64,000 nucleotides of DNA from Rhodopirellula sp. Its GTDB lineage: Bacteria; Planctomycetota; Planctomycetia; Pirellulales; Thermoguttaceae. A model generated the notes under the pieces. That model made no database searches and was not told where the DNA came from. It saw only the letters and a list, made by a program, of their open reading frames with translations. This document shows, piece after piece, positions 42,543 to 50,423 of the stretch (position 1 is the stretch's first letter; each line of letters opens with the position of its first letter). The position numbers and the translations under genes are program-made. Where the stretch lies: NCBI GenBank assembly GCA_012728855.1, contig JAAYEH010000281.1, forward strand, positions 1 through 64,000, read 5' to 3'.

Positions 42543-43622
42543 GTGGTGGAACCGACACGACCAACAGAGTCCATCGATCCGCAGAGCGTCCGGGCACGTC
42601 TCCAAAGCGCACTGGCCGGCGAGCCGGTCCAGTGGCCGGTCTACGCGGCTTACGATTGGTTTGTCCAGAATCGGCCGGTCGATTGGCAAATGCTATTCGG
42701 ACTTGGACTGGGCCAGATCGCCCACGCCGAGTTGGTCCGCGTCCGGCGTCCCCACCTCGAGATCGTCGAGAGCACACGGGTGGTCGAGGGTGCGGCACAC
42801 CGGGAGGTCCGCTGGATCACCGACCGGGGCGAACTGACCGAGTCGTTCGTGGGCGAGTGGCAGCAGCAATACCTGGTGAAATGTGCCCACGACTACCGGA
42901 TCCTGCACCGCGCTTTTGAGGATGTTCGCTACACTGCAGACTCGGCACCTTTTCTCGCCTCGGAAGCCGCGATCGGCGACGGCGGCATCACGCTGGGAAT
43001 GCTGGGCTGGACGCCGCTGCGGCGAACACCGCTTCTGCAAGTCCAGATCGATTTCGCCGGCCCCGAGCGGTTTGCGCTGGACCTGGCCGACCGGGTGCCG
43101 CCGCTGATGGACCTGCTCGACCTTCTGGGGCATCTGACCCTCGAGAAGTTTCGCGAAGCGGTAAAGACGCCGGCCCGTTATATCAAACTCTGGGAGAACC
43201 TCTCCATCGACATGCTGGGCGTGCGCGCGTTTCGCGAGCAGGTCGTGCCGATGTACGGCAAGGTTCTCGAGATCCTCGAGCCGGCGGGCAAGGAACTGCT
43301 GGTCCATTACGACGGCAAGCTCCGCGTGATTGCCGGCGACATCGCCGAACTGCCGCTGCACATCGACTCCTTCACGCCGCCGCCCGAGGGCGACATGACG
43401 GCAAGAGAGGCGCGGGCGGCGTGGCCCCAGAAATTCCTCTGGCTCCACCCGCCCTTGGGTTGGTATCAGGAGCCACGGCGCGTGCTCGTCGAACGGCTCC
43501 GTCAGATGGCCCGCGACGCCGGGCCCAGCCGCTACTGCTTGATGATCAGCGAAGAGGTGCCGCCGGACTGGCAGCAAACGATCCCAGCCGTCTTGGAGAC
43601 TCTGGCGGAGTCTTTTGCCTAG
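42543..43622 (+). CDS. Uroporphyrinogen decarboxylase-family protein
   Basis: This 359-residue protein starts at a GTG at 42543 with AAGGAG 8 bp upstream. It shows the TIM-barrel pattern of the URO-D/methyltransferase superfamily, including LLDLLGHLTLEKFREAVKTP, KLWENLSIDMLGVRAFREQV and a final KFLWLHPPLGWYQEPRRVLV. It lacks the N-terminal RQAGR motif of genuine heme-pathway HemE, so a cobalamin-type methyltransferase or another reaction is more likely. It lies 28 bp after the symporter on the same strand. Its role beyond the superfamily is unknown. Confidence 0.65.
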   Translation: MVEPTRPTESIDPQSVRARLQSALAGEPVQWPVYAAYDWFVQNRPVDWQMLFGLGLGQIAHAELVRVRRPHLEIVESTRVVEGAAHREVRWITDRGELTESFVGEWQQQYLVKCAHDYRILHRAFEDVRYTADSAPFLASEAAIGDGGITLGMLGWTPLRRTPLLQVQIDFAGPERFALDLADRVPPLMDLLDLLGHLTLEKFREAVKTPARYIKLWENLSIDMLGVRAFREQVVPMYGKVLEILEPAGKELLVHYDGKLRVIAGDIAELPLHIDSFTPPPEGDMTAREARAAWPQKFLWLHPPLGWYQEPRRVLVERLRQMARDAGPSRYCLMISEEVPPDWQQTIPAVLETLAESFA

Positions 43623-43877
43623 AAGCATCAGACGGTTACAGGACCGGTGGACCTGCTTGGATCTCTTGGGCCAACGGCAGACATAACTCAATTCGTTCAA
43701 CCGCAATCATCATCCCGGCGCAACCCGTCCGATCGGCATAGCCGGCCCTTGATCGCCTCATTGAGACGAAATCGCTCTTGCGCAAGTCGTCGGCGCATCG
43801 ATCGTGTTGCAGAATTGCAACGGCGATCGTGCAATCATCCCCGGGCCGGGTGAAGACCGAACGAGAGGGCTCCAATC

Positions 43878-44177
43878 ATGGGACAACCTGCGGCGCGCCT
43901 CGGCGACATCGGCGTCTGCTCGAGTCGGCTCGGTGCCGTGCCGGCTGGAGCCCAAATCGGCGGGCCCTTCAGCGGATTGACCTGCCCGCACGTACTGATC
44001 GGCGGCGTGCCCGCCGCTCAAGTCGGCGAGACACGAGCCGACCTCAAACGCCCCGACACGATTGTCGAGGGCTCGCCGAGCGTCTTATTCGGAGGCCGGC
44101 CCGCCGCGCGGATGGGAGATTCAACGGCCCAGGGTGGCGTGATCGTTAGCGGATTTCCGTCCGTACTAATCTCGTAA
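43878..44177 (+). CDS. PAAR-domain protein
   Basis: This 99-residue protein is almost entirely one PAAR repeat domain: MGQPAARLGDIGVC, GPFSGLTCPHVLIGGVPAAQ, PDTIVEGSPSVLFGGRPAAR and MGDSTAQGGVIVSGFPSVLI. Conserved Cys and His (GVCSS, CPH) can hold a zinc at the tip. PAAR proteins sharpen the spike of type VI secretion or contractile injection systems and can carry toxins. No other injection-system gene lies in this window, so it is an orphan. Confidence 0.85.
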   Translation: MGQPAARLGDIGVCSSRLGAVPAGAQIGGPFSGLTCPHVLIGGVPAAQVGETRADLKRPDTIVEGSPSVLFGGRPAARMGDSTAQGGVIVSGFPSVLIS

Positions 44178-44187
44178 AGGCCGATGT

Positions 44188-45369
44188 CTATCCCGGTCGC
44201 GTCTGCCGACGGTATTGCGCCAGGGTCACGCCGCTTTCCCGGTGAAACACGTTGCTCAAATAGCTCAGGCTGTTAAACCCCGAATACTCCGCGATCTTCG
44301 TCATCGGCAGTTCGGTTTCCGTCAGCAGCCGCTTGGCCCAGGCGAGATGACCCCGCTGGATCTCGTCCCGAATCGAGCGGCCGAGCGCCTTCTGGAAGCG
44401 GATTTCCAGGGCTCGGCGGCCGATCCCCGACTGGGCCACGGCGTCCTCAACCCGGATCGAGCAGCGAGCATTGTCGCGGATGAACCGCAGCGCCCGGGCA
44501 ACGTGGCGATCCTCCACCGCGACCACGTCCGACGAATAGCGCTCCGTGACCCCCAGCGGCTCCACCAGGATCCGTTGCGGCTCCATGATCCGGCCGGCCA
44601 TCAGTCCGGCCAGCACTTCCGCCGCCTGATAGCCTCCTTTCTCGGCGTTAAACGCGATGCTGGAGAGAGGCGGGTTCGATAGATCGCAGAGGAGGCGATC
44701 ATCGTCGGCGCCGACGACGGCGACGTCGTCCGGCACGTCCAGCCCCGCCAGCAGGCATGCTTCGAGCACCTGCCGGCCGCGGTGGTCGTTGCACGCCATC
44801 AGTCCCAGCGGGTAGGACAGCGATTGCAGCCATTGGATCATTTGCGGCCGTTCTCGTTCCCACGCCGGTCGCGGCTTTCCCCGCCGGTGCTGGTAGACGC
44901 TGACCGAGAAGTTCGCTTCGGCGAGCCGCTGGCAGAAGCCCTCCTCTCGCCGCCGCGACCAGATCGCTCCGCCGTAGCCACAGAAGGCAAAATGGCGAAA
45001 CCCCCGGTCCAAAAAGTACTCGGCGACCATGCGGCCGGCGGCGCGCGAGTCGGGGCGCAGCTCGGAGATTTGCGACAGTGGATTCCCCGGGGCCAATTGT
45101 TCTTCCGACAGATCCATGCCGATGACCGGAATTCCCGCGGAAAGCACCTCGCCGGCGATCCTCTCTGAAAGAACGCGGCCGATCATGCCGCTGCCCTCCC
45201 ATCGCCCCCCCTTCGGCAGAGACAGAGTTACCGAAGGAAGCTCCTCGGCCGGCACATAAATCACCCATGGACCATGCAGATGCGCGTACCTCGCAATGCC
45301 GCGAAGAACGCCTCGCCCATAACCGGCATGCATTTCGATCAGCAAGGCCACTTTCGGCACCGTAGGCAT
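44188..45369 (-). CDS. XylR-type AraC-family transcriptional regulator
   Basis: This 393-residue protein starts at an ATG at 45369. The N-terminal 270 residues form a LacI/ribose-binding-like sensor domain (VALLIEMHAGYGRGVLRGIA, DVAVVGADDDRLLCDLSNPP), as in XylR. The C-terminal 100 residues form the AraC double helix-turn-helix (KRLLTETELPMTKIAEYSGF, NSLSYLSNVFHRESGVTLAQ). It is transcribed away from the dehydrogenase/aldolase/kinase genes that begin at 45537, and the 167 bp gap should contain its binding site. It probably activates them in response to a sugar. Confidence 0.9.
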   Translation of the reverse strand: MPTVPKVALLIEMHAGYGRGVLRGIARYAHLHGPWVIYVPAEELPSVTLSLPKGGRWEGSGMIGRVLSERIAGEVLSAGIPVIGMDLSEEQLAPGNPLSQISELRPDSRAAGRMVAEYFLDRGFRHFAFCGYGGAIWSRRREEGFCQRLAEANFSVSVYQHRRGKPRPAWERERPQMIQWLQSLSYPLGLMACNDHRGRQVLEACLLAGLDVPDDVAVVGADDDRLLCDLSNPPLSSIAFNAEKGGYQAAEVLAGLMAGRIMEPQRILVEPLGVTERYSSDVVAVEDRHVARALRFIRDNARCSIRVEDAVAQSGIGRRALEIRFQKALGRSIRDEIQRGHLAWAKRLLTETELPMTKIAEYSGFNSLSYLSNVFHRESGVTLAQYRRQTRPG

Positions 45370-45419
45370 GAACACTCCACCTCGCGAACAAGCCCGCTGC
45401 AACTCCAAGGTGCGCAATT

Positions 45420-45475
45420 CTATAATTATAATGCGCAGATATTCATTTACACTAGAACCAACGCTTTCTATTCTG
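45420..45475 (+). promoter_or_regulatory. AT-rich regulatory gap between XylR and the catabolic operon
   Basis: This 55 bp patch is markedly AT-rich in a GC-rich region (TTCTATAATTATAATG, ATTCATTTACACTAG), with overlapping TATAAT-like boxes on both strands. It lies between divergent genes, as expected for a shared promoter and a XylR operator. No exact operator could be drawn. Confidence 0.45.
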
Positions 45476-45536
45476 GAATGGCTGTTTCCCAGAGATGGCG
45501 GGCGAACGAGAAACTTGGCGACGAAGGAGAGCGGCC

Positions 45537-46796
45537 ATGCCTGACGAACAACGAGCTTCCGTTACTTCCCAAACCTATCGGCAACGCCCAATGAGCGATG
45601 CCTCTTTGGCCGTCTTGGCCGGCGGCGGACTGCTCGCCCAGGCAGGCCGCGCCTACCCGGGGGAATCCGGCAAAAAGATCCGCCTCGGCGTGGTTGGGGG
45701 CCGCTTCGGCGCGTCGTTCTGGTGGCACGAGCACCCCGACTGCGTCGTTACCGCGGTGACGGATCTCTACCCGGACCGCCGCAAGCGACTGCAAGAGCGG
45801 TATCGCTGCGATGCAGTCTACGACTCGCTGGAAACGATGCTCAAGGAAGCGAAGGATATCGACGCCGTCGCCGTTTTCTCCGGCGCGCCGGACCATCCGC
45901 GGCACACGAAGATGTGCTTCGAGCGCGGCTTGCACGTCGTTTCCGCCGTGCCCGCCTGCCTTTCGCTCGAAGAAGCGGCGATGCTCAAAGACCTCAAGGA
46001 GAAGACCGGCCTGAAGTACATGATGGCCGAATCGAGTTGGTATCGGCAGGAGTGCATTTTCGCCCGCAATCTCTATCAGGCGGGCGGGTTCGGCGAATTG
46101 TTCTACACCGAGACCGAGTATTACCACGACGGCGGCGATCCGGACAAGACCACCGCCAATATCGGTTCGCTCGTCTATAATCCCGACGGCTCCCGCTCCT
46201 GGCGCTGGGGATATCCGCCGATGCTTTACGTAACACACAGCACCGGTTTTCTTACCGGCGTGACCGGCGAGCGGGTCGTGAGCGTCTCCTGTCTGGGGTG
46301 GGCGAGCCAACAGCCGAAACTCAAGAATCATCCGCTGCGAACTGAGAACGTCTATAAGAATCCCTTCTGGAACGAGTCGGCGTTGATGCGGACCGACCGC
46401 GGCCACATGTCGCGGTGCAACGTCCACTGGCGGTGTGTCGCCGGCGGCGAAAGGGCGCAGTGGTTCGGCGATCAGGCTGCCTTCTACATGGACAACGGCG
46501 GCCTGAATGCCGACGTCGTTCAAATCCGTGGCCAGGGAACGAAGCCGGCCGAAGTGCCGCAGTATTGGAAGACCAGCGAGATGCTCCCCGAGCCAATGCG
46601 CCACGATTCGGGCCATGGCGGTTCGGCGGTGTTCATTTGTGCCGAATTCATCAACGCGCTGGTGAAAGACCGCGAGCCGGCGATCGATCTCTACGAGTCG
46701 CTGGCGATGACCGTGCCGGGGATTGTAGCGCACCAGTCGTCGCATGAAGGCGGCCGGCAACTACCGGTCCCGCAGTTCGATCGGCCCAAGGTATAA
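45537..46796 (+). CDS. Gfo/Idh/MocA-family oxidoreductase (paralog 1)
   Basis: This 419-residue protein starts at an ATG at 45537 with AAGGAG 8 bp upstream. The NAD(P)-binding domain has IRLGVVGGRFGASFWWHEHP. The catalytic EKP-like site is replaced by SAVPACLSLEEA, as in its two neighbours. The C-terminal domain follows the family (GYPPMLYVTHSTGFLTGVTG). It is closely similar to the protein at 46889-48148 over its whole length. The N-terminus lacks a twin-Arg motif although an export-like Ala/Gly-rich stretch is still visible, so export may be lost. Confidence 0.85.
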   Translation: MPDEQRASVTSQTYRQRPMSDASLAVLAGGGLLAQAGRAYPGESGKKIRLGVVGGRFGASFWWHEHPDCVVTAVTDLYPDRRKRLQERYRCDAVYDSLETMLKEAKDIDAVAVFSGAPDHPRHTKMCFERGLHVVSAVPACLSLEEAAMLKDLKEKTGLKYMMAESSWYRQECIFARNLYQAGGFGELFYTETEYYHDGGDPDKTTANIGSLVYNPDGSRSWRWGYPPMLYVTHSTGFLTGVTGERVVSVSCLGWASQQPKLKNHPLRTENVYKNPFWNESALMRTDRGHMSRCNVHWRCVAGGERAQWFGDQAAFYMDNGGLNADVVQIRGQGTKPAEVPQYWKTSEMLPEPMRHDSGHGGSAVFICAEFINALVKDREPAIDLYESLAMTVPGIVAHQSSHEGGRQLPVPQFDRPKV

Positions 46797-46797
46797 G

Positions 46798-46866
46798 AGC
46801 TTAGTACTTAGTGCTTAGTGCTTAGGTTGTTGGGCACGCTAAGTTCTAAGATCTAAGTTCTGAGAT
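46798..46866. repeat. CTTAGT-type short repeats
   Basis: Three successive copies of a CTTAGTGCTTAG-like unit are followed by CTAAGTTCTAAGATCTAAGT, which is partly complementary. They form a low-complexity spacer between two dehydrogenase paralogs. Confidence 0.6.
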
Positions 46867-46888
46867 TCAGCAAACCAGGAGATTTCCC

Positions 46889-48148
46889 ATGCTCAGCAAT
46901 TCTCCCTCCCGCGACCCCCGGGTTTCGCGGCGTTCGTTTCTCGAATTCTCCGGTGCCGCCGCCGCATTGGCGGTCTCCGGCGATCTCTTGCTCCGCGCCG
47001 GCGTCGCATACCCGGCGGAGAGTGAAAAGAAGATCCGCATGGGCGTGGTCGGCGGCGGGTTCGGCGCCAGTTTTCATTGGCACGAGCACCCCAACTGTAC
47101 CGTTACCGGCGTAACCGACCTCTACCCGCAGCGCCGCGAGCGGCTGAAGAACCACTACAAGTGCGATGCGGTCTACGACTCGTTGGAGACGATGGTCCAG
47201 CAGGCCAAGGACATCGACGCCGTGGCGGTCTTCTCCGGCGCCCCGGATCATGCCCGCCACGTTAAGATGTGCATGGAGCGGGGGTGGCACGTCGTCTCCG
47301 CCGTGCCGGCCTGCGTGACGTTGGAGGAGGCGGCCCTGCTCAAAGACGTCAAGGAGAAGACGGGCTTGAAGTACATGATGGCCGAGTCGAGCTACTATCG
47401 GCCCGAGTGCATCTTCGCCCGCAACTTCTTCGCGGAGAACGGATTCGGCGAGTTGTTCTACTCGGAGGTCGAGTATTACCACCACCTCTTCGACCTGGCG
47501 ACCGTGCTGACCAACAAGAACCAGCTCTGCTACAATCCGGGCGGCGAGCGGTCGTGGCGCTGGGGCTATCCGCCCATGCTGTACCCGACGCATTCGCTGG
47601 GCTACTTGACCGGCGTGACCCGGGAGCGAGTGACCAAGGTCTCCTGCCTGGGCTGGAAGGGCAATAAGGCGGAGGTCCGCGACAACCCGATCATGACCGA
47701 CAACGTCTACGACAACCCCTTCTGGTGCCAGGCCTCGATGATGCTCACCGACCAGGGGCATACGTGCCGCTGCAACGTCTTCTGGCTGACCACGGCCGGC
47801 GGCGAGCGGGCGCAGTGGTTCGGCGACCAGGCCACCCTCTACATGGGCGTGGGCGGCGTGCATGGCGACGTGATCAACGTCCGCGGCAAAGGTGCGCAAC
47901 CGGCGGCGATTCCGCAATACTGGAAGTCCGACATGCTGCCCGAGGCGATGCGCCACGCCTCCGGCCACGGCGGTTCGGCGGTCTTTATTTCCGCTGAATT
48001 CGTCAACGCGCTGTTGGAGGACCGCGAGCCGGCCATCGACCTCTACGAGTCGCTGGCGATGACGGTGCCGGGAATCGTCGCCCACCAGTCGGCTTACAAG
48101 GACGGCGAACAACTGGTCGTGCCGTCGTTCGATCGGACGATGGCATAA
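46889..48148 (+). CDS. Tat-exported Gfo/Idh/MocA-family oxidoreductase (paralog 2)
   Basis: This 419-residue protein has a complete Tat signal, RVSRRSFLEFSGAAAALAV, then the NAD(P) domain (IRMGVVGGGFGASFHWHEHP). It is nearly collinear with paralog 1, including VYDSLETM and PDHARHVKMCMERGWHVVS, so the two arose by tandem duplication. Export with a bound nicotinamide cofactor, already folded, would be needed for periplasmic activity, as in known Tat-dependent Gfo/Idh/MocA members. Substrate is unknown; sugars or polyols are the usual ones. Confidence 0.9.
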   Translation: MLSNSPSRDPRVSRRSFLEFSGAAAALAVSGDLLLRAGVAYPAESEKKIRMGVVGGGFGASFHWHEHPNCTVTGVTDLYPQRRERLKNHYKCDAVYDSLETMVQQAKDIDAVAVFSGAPDHARHVKMCMERGWHVVSAVPACVTLEEAALLKDVKEKTGLKYMMAESSYYRPECIFARNFFAENGFGELFYSEVEYYHHLFDLATVLTNKNQLCYNPGGERSWRWGYPPMLYPTHSLGYLTGVTRERVTKVSCLGWKGNKAEVRDNPIMTDNVYDNPFWCQASMMLTDQGHTCRCNVFWLTTAGGERAQWFGDQATLYMGVGGVHGDVINVRGKGAQPAAIPQYWKSDMLPEAMRHASGHGGSAVFISAEFVNALLEDREPAIDLYESLAMTVPGIVAHQSAYKDGEQLVVPSFDRTMA

Positions 48149-48198
48149 TCAAGAGACCATTTTTTAAGAGCGAAGCAGCATTCTCGAAAGGGCAACTC

Positions 48199-49452
48199 AT
48201 GGCCGGAACCCCCCAAGGATCCTCCGATTGTTCGCGCCGCCGGTTCCTCCAGCAAGGCGGCTCCGCATTGGCCGGCCTGGCGCTGGCCTCCCAGTACGTC
48301 GTCGCCGACGAAAGCTCCCGCAAGAAAGTCCGCATCGGCATCGTGGGCGGCCGGTTCGGTCTCAGCTTCCACTGGTTCCGGCTGCACCCGGACTGTATCG
48401 TGGAGGCCGTCAGCGACCTGCGACCGGAACGCCGCGAGCGGCTCATGAAGACGTACCAGTGCCAGAAGGCCTACGACTCATTGGAAGAGTTGGTCCGCGA
48501 CCCCAAGATCGATGCCGTCGGCATCTACACCGACGGGCCGCTGCACGTGGACCACGTCGAACTGGCCATGAAGCATGGCAAGCACGTTCTCAGCGCCGTT
48601 CCCGCCTGCTGGGGCTCCGTGGAGCAGGCCGAGCGGCTCCTGGCAGCCGTGCGGCAATCGGGGCTGAAGTATATGCTCAATGAAACGAGCTACTATCAGC
48701 AAGCGACCATCTCGGCGAGAAAATTCCAGCAGGAAGGCAAGTTCGGGGATATCTTCTACTGCGAATCGCAATACGACCATCCCGGGCTCGAAGCGCTTTA
48801 CTTCGAGGACGGCAAGCGGACGTGGCGGCACGGCATGGCGCCGATGCATTATCCAACCCACTGCACGGCCCACCTGGTCAGCGTCACCGGCGAGCGGCTG
48901 GTCGAAGTGAAATGCCACGGCTGGGGCGACGACGATCCGATCTGCAAAGACAACGTCTACAAGAATCCGTTTTGGAACGAAATGGCGATGTTCTCCACCG
49001 ATCGTGACAACGCATTTCGCGTCCGGGTGGCCTGGCGCGGAGCGATGCGCGGTGGCGAGACGGCGCGCTGGTATGGCAACCGGATGAGTTTCCATATGCA
49101 CGACCCGAATGGGCTGGGGCCCATCATTGTCCGCAGCGGCAAACAGACCGAGAAGGACGATGCCGGTTTTGTCCGCGACCTGCCGGGCTTTGAGCAATAT
49201 CAGCAGCCCAACTGGTGGGCGACCGACATGCTGCCCGAGCCGCTGCGGCAAAACAGTGGCCACGAAGGTTCCCACACATTCCTCGTCCACGAGTTCGTCA
49301 GCACCCTGGCCGAGGATCGCCAGCCCGCCATCGACGTCTACGAAGCCCTGGCCTACACGGTGCCAGGCATTGTGGCCCACGAATCGGCGCTTCGAGGCGG
49401 CGAAACGCTCAAGATCCCCCAATACACCCGCCCGGCGGTAAACAACAAATAA
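48199..49452 (+). CDS. Tat-exported Gfo/Idh/MocA-family oxidoreductase (paralog 3)
   Basis: This 417-residue protein has a Tat signal, CSRRRFLQQGGSALAGLALA. The NAD(P)-binding start is VRIGIVGGRFGLSFHWFRLH. The family features (KHVLSAVPACWGSVEQAERL, GMAPMHYPTHCTAHLVSVTG) are conserved, but it has diverged further than paralogs 1 and 2 are from each other. It lies 50 bp after paralog 2 and 10 bp before the aldolase gene, so the three dehydrogenases and the aldolase are probably one operon. Confidence 0.9.
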   Translation: MAGTPQGSSDCSRRRFLQQGGSALAGLALASQYVVADESSRKKVRIGIVGGRFGLSFHWFRLHPDCIVEAVSDLRPERRERLMKTYQCQKAYDSLEELVRDPKIDAVGIYTDGPLHVDHVELAMKHGKHVLSAVPACWGSVEQAERLLAAVRQSGLKYMLNETSYYQQATISARKFQQEGKFGDIFYCESQYDHPGLEALYFEDGKRTWRHGMAPMHYPTHCTAHLVSVTGERLVEVKCHGWGDDDPICKDNVYKNPFWNEMAMFSTDRDNAFRVRVAWRGAMRGGETARWYGNRMSFHMHDPNGLGPIIVRSGKQTEKDDAGFVRDLPGFEQYQQPNWWATDMLPEPLRQNSGHEGSHTFLVHEFVSTLAEDRQPAIDVYEALAYTVPGIVAHESALRGGETLKIPQYTRPAVNNK

Positions 49453-49462
49453 CAAATGACCA

Positions 49463-50290
49463 ATGACCAATGACAAAAAACTCGACGGCCGTGAAATCCG
49501 CCTCCGCCGCCTGATGGGCGATGGACGCGCCGTGATCATTGCAATCGACCACGGCCTGTTTGACGGGCCGATTCCCGGCATGGAAAACCTGCCCGCGACT
49601 GCCGAGCGGATCAATCCGGTGGTCGACGCCGTATTGCTTGCTCCGGGCATGATCCGCCATTGCGGGAGCGTCTTCGCCGGGCCGAAGCGTCCACTGGCTG
49701 TTGTACGGCTCAACTGGAACACGGTGTACTGCTTCAAGCTGAAGTACACCGCGGCCAAGAGCGTCGGCGGTTACGAGCCGCTGGACGCGCTCCGCGAAGG
49801 GATGGACATCGCCCTGGTCTCCCTCACCCTGCAGACAGGCGACGAGACTCGCGACGCCGAGAACGTCGAGATCTTTGCTTGCCTGACCAACGCCTGCCAC
49901 GCCTTGGGCATTCCGGTCATCGGCGAGTATTTCCCGACCGACCATGCCAACCTGAGCCCGGACGATCTTCACGCCGACGTTCTGCTGGGCAGCCGGATCG
50001 TGGCGGAGTTGGGCGCCGACGCGATTAAGACCTTTTACACGAACGATTTCCGGGCGGTGACCGAGTCGTGCCCGGTGCCGGTGTTCGGTTTGGGAGCCGA
50101 GAAACTGCCGACGCAAGCCGAGGCGTTGGCCTTAGCCGCCCGTGAAGTGAACGACGGGGCGGGTGGGGTTGTCTTCGGACGTAATGCCATCCAGGTCGCC
50201 GATCCGTTTTCCTTCCAGGCCGCATTGTGCGACGTGGTGAAACGCGGGGCGGCCGTGCCCGAAGTGGTTGCGGCGTACCACCTTGCGTAA
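49463..50290 (+). CDS. Class I aldolase (DhnA/LsrF-like)
   Basis: This 275-residue beta/alpha barrel starts at an ATG at 49463. Family features are GRAVIIAIDHGLFDGPIPGM, the first active-site region with Asp-His, IPVIGEYFP, and GADAIKTFYTNDF, in which Lys is the expected Schiff-base residue. The C-terminal phosphate-binding end GAGGVVFGRNAIQ also fits. It would cleave a phosphorylated sugar into two three-carbon-size pieces. The kinase 1.6 kb downstream would supply the phosphate. No cleavage substrate can be named. Confidence 0.85.
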   Translation: MTNDKKLDGREIRLRRLMGDGRAVIIAIDHGLFDGPIPGMENLPATAERINPVVDAVLLAPGMIRHCGSVFAGPKRPLAVVRLNWNTVYCFKLKYTAAKSVGGYEPLDALREGMDIALVSLTLQTGDETRDAENVEIFACLTNACHALGIPVIGEYFPTDHANLSPDDLHADVLLGSRIVAELGADAIKTFYTNDFRAVTESCPVPVFGLGAEKLPTQAEALALAAREVNDGAGGVVFGRNAIQVADPFSFQAALCDVVKRGAAVPEVVAAYHLA

Positions 50291-50305
50291 ATGTTGACGA
50301 CAAAA

Positions 50306-50397
50306 GGGGTCGGGAGTCTTTTTCCGTATCGGCCACCGACTGCGCACGGAGATGTCAAGTGGCGATGAGGCCGATACGGAAAAAGACTCCCGACCCC
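50306..50397. repeat. Family-1 palindromic repeat (copy 2)
   Basis: The 29 bp arms (50306-50334 and 50369-50397) are identical to those of copy 1, with a 34 nt loop similar to copy 1. It lies 15 bp after the aldolase stop and 27 bp before the next start, inside the catabolic operon. Confidence 0.9.
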
Positions 50398-50423
50398 TTC
50401 TTGCTTGCGACACGGAACATGCC

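Noticed and set aside
43878..44177. Type VI secretion locus
   Set aside because: Only the PAAR protein is present; no VgrG, Hcp, sheath or ClpV gene is seen nearby.
50352..50423. Coding extension of the isomerase-like gene
   Set aside because: These codons are the translation of the family-1 palindrome, which also gives similar peptides at 36.6 and 58.7 kb.
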